Of a stretch of 64,000 nt of DNA, positions 56,247 to 64,000 are shown piece by piece. Positions within the stretch are counted from its first letter, which is position 1; every line of letters starts with the position of its first letter. This DNA comes from Argentina anserina (taxonomy: Eukaryota > Streptophyta > Magnoliopsida > Rosales > Rosaceae), in NCBI RefSeq assembly GCF_933775445.1, contig NC_065878.1, forward strand, positions 2,440,001-2,504,000, read 5' to 3'. The notes beneath the pieces are model-generated. The model saw only the letters and a program-made list of their open reading frames with translations, did not search any database and was not told where the DNA came from. The translations under genes were made by a program, and so were the position numbers.

Positions 56247-59200
56247 ATGACGAAGGTCTACGGCACCGGCGCGTACGATTTCAAGCGCCACCACGTGGCC
56301 GAGTACCCGGTCCAGCTCGGCGACAAGCCGGTCGAGGCCAAGCCCGGCGGGGCCCTCCCGAACGCAATTACCTTGTCTGAGATTCAGCGGGACGAGCTCA
56401 CCATGATCGCCGCCGCCAACTGGTCCAAGGCCGGCGACGCGAAGAAGAGTCCGCCGCCGTTCGATGCGGAGCTGGTGAAGACGATTTACGAGACGGAGCT
56501 GACTGTGAAGGAGGGGCAGAGGAAGACGGTGCCGTTGCAGAGAGTGATGATTTTGGAGGTCAGCCAGTACTTGGAGAACTATCTGTTTCCTAATTTCGAC
56601 GCCGAAACGGCGACCTTTGAGCATGTTATGTCCATGATTCTTATGGTGAATGAGAAGGTATGGTGTCTCGGAATCGCTAGGATTTACTTGGCAGGGAATG
56701 TCAACTAGTCCAAGTCGTTTTTTATGTTTATTTGGAAATGTAAGTATTGATTGAACTAACTTGTGCACTTGTTCTTGCAGTTTCGAGAGAATGTGGCAGC
56801 TTGGGTGTGCTTTTATGACCGGAAAGACGCCTTTAAGGGATTCCTTGGCAGGGTTCTTCGGCTTAAATCGGTTTGTGCTCATTTTCTGTACTTGAACTTG
56901 TTTGATAGAATGTCCCTGTGGTTTTGAGAAAATAATGACGAGTGTTTTTTGGTTATTTTATAACGTCTGAGCCCATGACCATGTCTAGCTGATAACAACT
57001 CATAACCGATATAAATATATTCTTGACAATACCAATGTTGAAGGATAAACTTTTCAGATATTTCCAAGAGTTATTCTTCATAGCTTTAAAATATTTAACT
57101 AACAATACTGTTAAAGTTTATTGTGTGCTATCATTTTTCCCATACCACATTTGACAAATGTGGGATAGTAGGAATGGTCAGGTCATTATTTTCTCCCATG
57201 TGGTCTGGGTTCCGAGCCCCCTAGGTACCTGCCCCTGGCTATTTGTTTAATGTCGCCTGAAATTTAGGGATTCAATAGAAGCCCTAGCTCCAGCCCAGAT
57301 CAGCAAAGCAAGTTCTTGGGGGGTTCAAAGTATCAAAAATTTATTGTCTATCAGATGTTAATAAAATATCTGCTTCTTCTTTTCCAAGATATTTTTGTTC
57401 TAGCTGATGTAAACTTGTTGTCTGCAGCTTCTTTTTCTCGTCCTCTCTTATCACTAAAAGTTTGTTTTTATGATAAGAAATCCTCCCTGACTGATTTGTT
57501 TTATCTTGGTACCCTGGTAATAGTCGGGGTCCTGTAAATTAGTCCGTATCATGAATATGGATAGCATGCTTACTGACATTTAAATGAAGCTCACTTCCTA
57601 GTGTCATTCCTCGCTAGCATTCAGTCTTGTGTACACATGGAAACATCGTAAATAGTGGTACTTATTAAAAGTTAAATGAATCTGAAAGTAGGGCCATGTT
57701 TTCATGATTCTGTGATGACAAATAGTTAAATGGTCCAATGGTCTTTAAGTAATGTTAAATGCTGACATCGACATTCAAATATGAGTATGAGGCCATAGTT
57801 CTTACATATTTGTGCTAAATAAAGTTTGATATACAATAAGTTTCTTATATGTTTATATTGATATTATGTTTGCACTATATCTGCAGGAAAGAGAACTAAG
57901 TATAGCAGAGAAGACAAATTATCTAGTATTCATGATAAATGCCTTTCAGGTATGGTAGAATCCTAATGCTTGCTTTAAGACTATTGTTTGGTTGATCCTT
58001 ACAAATAAGTACTTGCTGGACACATGTTTCCTACATTATGTTACTATCTATTTATTGTAGTTATTTTTAAATGTTTTGCTTATCTATCTATATTGACTTC
58101 TCTTGAACCAGTTTTTCTTATTGAGAGGTTCTTTTTCTATCTATAATGTTGTCTTTTCTATTTAAAAAAGAAATAAAAATTTTTGTAATACCAAAATTTG
58201 ACCTTTATTCCAAAAATTTAAAGCTAGTGAATAATTTGTTTGCGGATGAGAATTTAATTTCCCTAGAAAATGGGCATTTGCTTAAATCTTTTGAACATAT
58301 GTGAATGTTTAGTAAAATTTTGATTTACTTCAAAAGTATTGTTCTTAATAACTAAACGTCCACAGAATCATTTACGGAATTTCTAGTTATTGATACTTGA
58401 GTTTGCGTCTCATGTGCACAGTTTGTGAAGGTTTGACACACAAGGGTGCTTTTGTTGCCTCCCCCCCCATATCTTTAAAGATTCTGTTATTTCTTTTAAC
58501 TTTGTTTGAGGGAACAAAACATACCTTCATCTGGGCATAAGTACAGTTTTGATAGTATCAGTATATTGATACAGGTTCGATGCTACCACATCAGTAACAT
58601 GTGCCTTCTGATTGTTGAATGACACTGTAAAATTACTGTATTCTTTTAGTTGGTTCGGCTATTGTGGCAGTCAGATTGAATACTTTCAATGATCTGCGTA
58701 TTGTGGAAAATTTATGTAAATACATTCTGAATTTTATTTTCTTTTTTGACAGAGTCTGGAAGATGAGATAGTCAGTGAGACTGTCCTTAGGTTGGCAAGT
58801 TTTCAATCCTGGCACAGTTTGTCGTATGGTCGTTTTCAGGTACTGCAACATATATGGTTAATTTCAACTCTCTGATTGTCATCAGAATGTGAGATCTGAA
58901 CTTTTTGGTGCATGATCTGCTTCTCTTATTGATTTTTTTTGTTGCAGATGGAGCTCGGTTCAAATTCTGATTTGATCAAGAAATGGAGAAGGATGATAAA
59001 GAGGGAAGCCGCAAAACATGGAGATTCTTTTAACCCATCAACTGCACTTGAAGTACAGTTCTTAAGAAACCTCATTGAAGAGTTCCTGGAGGTGTGGATG
59101 TACTTCTTTTTACTCTTAGAAATGCTTTTGGTTTCTCCCACCGAGAGATGCTTGCACTCTGTTAGCATTAGCTAGTTGATATTAATAACTTATGGCATTT

Positions 59201-62200
59201 TAACCTCTTCTAGATACTTGATTCCAAAGTTATACCGCAAAATCATGGTGTCAACAGAGAAGATCAATTTCTTGATGCTAATGGAACAGAACACATTGAT
59301 GATGCTTGTGTTTTGTACTGTGAGAGGTTTATGGAATTTCTCATTGACCTCTTAAGCCAACTGCCCACAAGGAGGTACATGTTTGTTCGCTTTCCCAATC
59401 TTTCTCATCTGAAATTAACTTGAGCAACCTGTTTCCTTGCTCCCATTTTCCCATTTGATACTGAAGTAAGCATTATAGTTGTACCATGTTATTAAAAGTC
59501 AATGTTCCCTGTTCTTAAGCATATCCTCTGTTTTTTTGATAATTTGTTATGAACTTCATTTTAGCATCTTGTGGATATTAGCTTCTGTTTTGAAGGATGG
59601 TCTTTGTACGATATACTTATCTGATTATGTATCTGCCCATATATCCAAAATACCCTGTTTTCGATTTTGGTAACAGTACAGATATGTTTGGATATAGGAT
59701 ATCGTTTAAGAAAAGCCACAATATTGGTATTTTTTTAAATTTATTTCATAGAGATTTTTACCTATTGGAACTGCTGTGATTTTCTTTTTATAAAAGCGGG
59801 ACCTCTTGGAGTTTGTATCATAAAATGTTTTTACATAAACACTGCTGCCTTTTCAGGTACTTGAGGCCACTTGTTGCTGATGTTGCTGTTGTTCCCAAGT
59901 GCCACTTGAGTGCTTTGTATAGACATGAAAAGGGGAAGCTCTTTACTCAACTTGTTGACTTGCTGCAGTTTTATGAAGGATTTGAGATTAATGATAATGT
60001 TGGGAAACAACTTACCGATGATGAAGTGCTCCAATCTCATTACGATCGCGTGCAATCCTTCCAGCTGCTTGCTTTTAAAAAGATTCCTAAGGTGTGTATA
60101 GTCACAGACAGAGACTCAATTTAAAAGTGTTTCTAAATTCTTAGAGGTCATAGTTCCATGTTTCCTTTCATAGTAATATTGTGCTTATATCCTGAAGTTC
60201 AATCTCTTTGTTCTTGTAGTTGCAAGAGCTTGCATTAGCTAACATTGGTTCAATTGACAACCGAAATGATCTCACTAAGAGACTGTCTGTACTTTCTCCT
60301 GAAGAATTAAAGGATTTGGTCTGTTCAAAGGTATGTGGAACATATTGATTGCCTTTTAAGGTAGTGTTGTTTGAAATCTCTGTTTTTTTTGTAGACTGTA
60401 ATCCGTCCAACATTGGTTCATATAAAATTATAAGTTAACAAATCAAAGGAAGCAATCAAGCAAACTTCAATTAACGAATCAAAGAAATCATTGAATAAAA
60501 AAGAGAGCATTCCAATTAAATTATAAAAAGCTGATAATAGAGTGATTGGGGTTAAAGAAAAGGTGAAGTGGAAGTGATAGCTGGATGTGACTGTAGAAGG
60601 GTAGAGAAAGATAAAACCATGGAGAAGAAGATTGGTAATTTGAGACCCAGGTGATAGCTGAGTACCTAATAACATTAGCTTTAACTTTGATAATTTTTTT
60701 TGGGGTTTTATATTGTATTGTAGAAACGAGCGATGAGTATTTTGCATGACATGAACTATGAATTATTTTATATTAGTATTCATTGTGATGTAAGAATATT
60801 AAGGTTTTGACTTTTGATCCTCACCGAACTAAAGCTTATAGAAATTTAGGCCTACAATTTGTAGGTTGTTTGGAGACTGGTAAGTGGTCGAAAAGATAGA
60901 AGGATGGCTCGTGAGGCAACTCTCCAGCACACAATTAAGGCCTAGTCATGCTGATATGATGATAGGATATGAGACCTGGAATTGTATATGTGCTTATTTT
61001 TAGCAACTCTCCAGCAAACAGTTAAGGCCTAGTCTTGCTGATATGATGATAGGATATGAGACCTGGAATTGTATATGTGCTTATTTTTAGCTTTAAGTTC
61101 ACGGAGGTTCGATCTGAAATATTATTAACTGGAGTTTGTTACTCAAGTCTACTGTGTTATATGTTTGCTTTTTTATTCCATTCCTTATCTATTTATAAAC
61201 TGCATCTTTTAGGTTGTTGGCTTTCCCATTTCATCTGTCTGGTTTATTTTACGGGGCATGTAGTTCAGTGTATACTCACAACTAAGTATTATGGCAATTT
61301 CCTAAATTTTTGTTAATTTTGACATCATGCAGTTGAAACTGATTTCAAAGAATGATCCGTGGTCATCCAGGATTGATTTCCTTACTGAAGTGATGGTTTC
61401 CTTTTTCAAGAGGCAACAGTCTCAAAAAGAAAAAATAAATGCTCTTCCACTGTATCCAAATGAGCTGATCATGTGGGATGAAAGCCTCGTACCAAGCATT
61501 AATTACTCTGGAGAAGGTTGTCTGGCTCTTCCAAAACTTAATTTACAATTCTTGACGCTGCATGATTATCTCCTCAGAAATTTTGATCTCTTCCGTCTTG
61601 AATCAACATATGAGATTCGTGAGGATATTCAGGAGGCTGTGCCACATCTTAATGCCTGCATTAATAGTGAGGGAGAAACTGCTTTCCGTGGTTGGTCAAG
61701 AATGGCTGTGCCGATTAAAGAATTTAAGATCAGTGAGGTAAAACAGCCAAATATTGGAGAAGTTAAGCCAGCTGCTGTGACAGCAGAAATCACTTTTAGT
61801 ATTTCCAGCTATAAAGCACAGGTACGATCAGAATGGAATGCTCTTAAAGAGCATGATGTATTATTTTTACTTTCTATACGCCCCTCCTTTGAGCCTCTTA
61901 GCGCAGAAGAGGGTGCTAAGGCAAGTGTGCCTCAGAGGCTTGGTCTTCAATATGTACGGGGCTGTGAAATTATTGAGGTTCGTGATGAGGAAGGAACTCT
62001 AATGAATGATTTCACTGGAAGAATCAAACGGGATGAGTGGAAGCCTCCAAAAGGAGAATTGAGAACTTTAACTGTTGCTTTGGATACTGCACAATACTAC
62101 ATGGATGTCAGCAACACTGCTTCAAAGGGTGCAGAAGATGTTTATGGGACATTCAATATTTTGATGAGGAGAAAGCCCAAGGAAAACAATTTCAAAGCAA

Positions 62201-62725
62201 TTTTAGAATCCATTAGAGATCTTATGAATGAATATTGTATCGTCCCTGACTGGTTGCACAAAACATTTCTGGGCTATGGTAATCCCTCTGCCGCACAATG
62301 GACTAATATGCCAGATCTTCTAGAAACGGTAGATTTTAAAGATACCTTCCTTGATGCAGACCATCTGAAGGAATGTTTTCCAGACTATCAGGTTCGTTGA
62401 TGTATTTTCTTAATTTTAGGTTGAATGAGTTGTATCCTGAGAAATTTGACCAATAATTCTTGTTTTCATGTTCATTCTTTAGGTTTCCTTTGTTAGTTCA
62501 GATGGTAGAGAAAATATGGATCCAAGGCCTCCTTTTCGAATAAGGCTTCCTAAGGCGATCACAAGCAGCACTAATGCTCTTCCAGGCAATAAGAAAGCAA
62601 AGATTAGTTCTGTGACTGATAAGGAGAAAGACAAATTTGTTGTTGAGGCATACACCCCTCCTGACCCAGGTCCTTATCCCCAAGACCAGCCAAGGCAGAA
62701 CTCAGTTAGATTTACGCCCACTCAG
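56247..62725 (+). CDS. AQR: Aquarius (AQR/EMB2765), spliceosomal intron-binding helicase, N-terminal part
   Basis: Ten coding exons are resolved: 56247-56657, 56781-56870, 57887-57949, 58753-58839, 58948-59091, 59214-59374, 59857-60091, 60220-60330, 61333-62391 and 62483-62725. All join in frame with GT-AG introns and give the first 868 residues. The protein starts MTKVYGTGAYDFKRH and matches Arabidopsis At2g38770 throughout, including the Armadillo-like N-terminal domain (about 1-430), the central VSFLY/barrel part (WDESLVPSINYSGEGCLALPKLNLQ, RRKPKENNFKAILESIRDLMNEYC) and PPDPGPYPQDQ...FTPTQ, which stands immediately before the UPF1-like helicase core. The helicase itself lies beyond the window. 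AQR is part of the intron-binding complex of the active spliceosome and is essential in plants. Introns over 300 bases (56871-57886, 57950-58752, 59375-59856, 60331-61332) hold no gene. Confidence 0.95.
60917..61090 (+). repeat. 87-bp tandem duplication in AQR intron 8
   Basis: Two adjacent copies, 60917-61003 and 61004-61090, start CAACTCTCCAGCA and end TTATTTTTAG; they differ at only a few positions (ACACAATT/AACAGTT, CATG/CTTG). The right copy duplicates a TTTTTAG acceptor-like end. Confidence 0.9.
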
Positions 62726-63104
62726 GTACTATCCCTTTCTTTAATTCTCTGTGATGTACCATTTTCATGCTTAGCTATGCACAGTGTCAATCTTATTTGC
62801 AATTTGCTTATTATCATGTGAGTTCAACTTGTCTATTTGCTTATTGTCCACTCAGCCCCCTTTAAAAAAAAATCCGCTCAACTGTGGACATGTCCACCTG
62901 CAGACGTAACAAAAATTGCTCATGACCTTTGAAGACCTGTTTCTGAATATTGACGTCCAGTGTTCTTTTGGTGTCTCTACACCTAAATTAGGAGTTTATG
63001 TAATAGTTTTAAAGCTTTCCAGAACTGTGATTTGTAGACTTATACAAGGTTATCTGCTTCTCGTTGTTAGAACCAACGCACATGTGCATAATCAAGTTGC
63101 CATT
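62726..63104 (+). other. Start of AQR intron 10
   Basis: Intron sequence after the donor GTACTA at 62726. No gene or exon recognised; the next AQR exon is expected to begin with the P-loop part of the helicase and is not in this window. Confidence 0.6.
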
Positions 63105-64000
63105 TTTACCTAATGGGTAATACCTGTGGGTATTCTACCCACCCAACAACCATTTTGGGTAATAACCACTGGGTAAATACCCATATTTTATTCCGTGGGT
63201 ATTTTCATATCCACCCCCACGGGTAATTGGATACCCATCTACCCACCCTTTTTCTATCCTTAAGCTTATTTTTAATTGTTTTTCCCTGAAAAAAAAAGGC
63301 AAAAAGACCAACCTCCACCAGAATCGTTCTAATCTCCTTTGGGGCTTCAACTCTTCAACTCTTCAATTTCTTGTCCACTCTTCTCAACTCTTCAACTCTT
63401 TGTCCACCAGTACAAAGTTGGGGTTTTTTTTATACGACTTTCTTCATCGCCATTCTTCTTCTCTTTCAATTTTCTCTGTTCTAACCTCCCTCACCCAAAA
63501 AGCAGTGCAAGGCTCCCATCGCTGGCAAGCCGAGGACGAATTGGGAGCTCAATTCGGAACAAATTGAAGGACATTTGAGATGAGGCTTGTGTAGTGGTAA
63601 ACAATTTGAGAGGAAGATAGTAGTATAATTGTAATCCAAATTGAAAAGACAGAGATCTGAGATGAGAGAAGATGAAGATTTGAGATGAGGCTCTAATTTG
63701 TGAAGATGAACATCTCGAATTGATAGCCATAAATAATTTTTTCCCTTTTTTTTCCTTTTATTTTCAGGTCATAAAATTAATTAGGTCGGCAATTGTTAAA
63801 AAATTATAATTAAAAAAAAATCAAATCTGGCAAATTTTAAAATAAATAGTATAATAATTTAAGGAGTTATATGGGTATGGTTACCCGCATATTTACCCAT
63901 ACCCAAGCGGGTATTTAATACCCATTACGGCATTACCCATCTACCCATGGGTAAATTTGTTACCACCCATACCCAAAATGTTTTACCCAAACTGGTGGGT
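63105..64000. mobile_element. MITE with TACCCA(T) terminal repeats in AQR intron 10, right end outside window
   Basis: Both sides are packed with GGGTA/TACCC words: CCATTTTGGGTAA at about 63151-63163 pairs with ACCCAAAATG at about 63971-63980, and many ACCCATACCC/GGGTATGG motifs follow. The middle (63290-63760) is a unique CT-rich, then GA-rich stretch with CAACTCTTCAACTC repeats. The right terminus lies beyond 64000, so the target duplication and superfamily cannot be decided; hAT is likely from the terminal style. Confidence 0.6.

Noticed and set aside
56202..56882. 226-codon minus-strand frame
   Set aside because: It is the antisense of AQR exons 1 and 2 and has no domain.

Overview
This is a plant nuclear window, clearly from a eudicot: introns are AT-rich, PPR and SDR genes read as close relatives of named Arabidopsis genes, and the intergenic space is filled with plant transposons. 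The repeats (Cassandra with 5S-like LTR, Athila-like Gypsy, PIF/Harbinger, hAT, CACTA, pararetrovirus fragments) would fit a woody or rosid genome such as Rosaceae, but species cannot be fixed from sequence reading alone.

Layout. 1-14.6 kb is gene space: an intronless organelle-editing type PPR gene (SLO2-like, 750-2873, +), a broken copy of a YAE1-domain gene (5489-7123, +), an intact four-exon YAE1-domain gene (10778-12266, +) and an ABA2-type xanthoxin dehydrogenase (12929-14582, -). The two YAE1 copies lie in a tandem segmental duplication that also carried a scrap of the ABA2 3' end. 14.9-36.3 kb is a nest of mobile DNA: a PIF/Harbinger element with TTA duplication, a hAT remnant with an 8-bp duplication and an LTR inserted in it, an irregular minisatellite, two LTRs one inside the other, a Cassandra LTR, a 2.4-kb solo LTR and an 11.1-kb Athila-like Gypsy element whose LTRs, 5-bp target duplication, primer site and (broken) gag-pol can all be delimited.

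36.4-55.9 kb is a gene graveyard plus later insertions: a P-class PPR pseudogene (At5g14770-like), a diverged copy of the promoter of the AQR gene, a LINE tail, a bHLH (bHLH10/89/91-like) pseudogene, rearranged endogenous pararetrovirus pieces interrupted by a second LINE tail, a truncated CACTA transposon on the minus strand, a hAT MITE and a three-copy foldback repeat. 56.2-64 kb holds the first ten coding exons of AQR (Aquarius/EMB2765, a spliceosomal intron-binding helicase), which runs off the right end of the window inside an intron that contains another MITE.

The four intact genes act in separate processes (organellar RNA editing, Fe-S delivery to the ribosome-recycling factor, ABA synthesis, pre-mRNA splicing); nothing indicates a gene cluster. 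I did not find a convincing new biochemical system. The most unusual things are structural: the partial duplication of the YAE1-ABA2 pair, the AQR promoter copy about 16 kb upstream of the gene, the repeated polypurine-tract motif in the Athila-like element, and the multi-layer nest of dated insertions.
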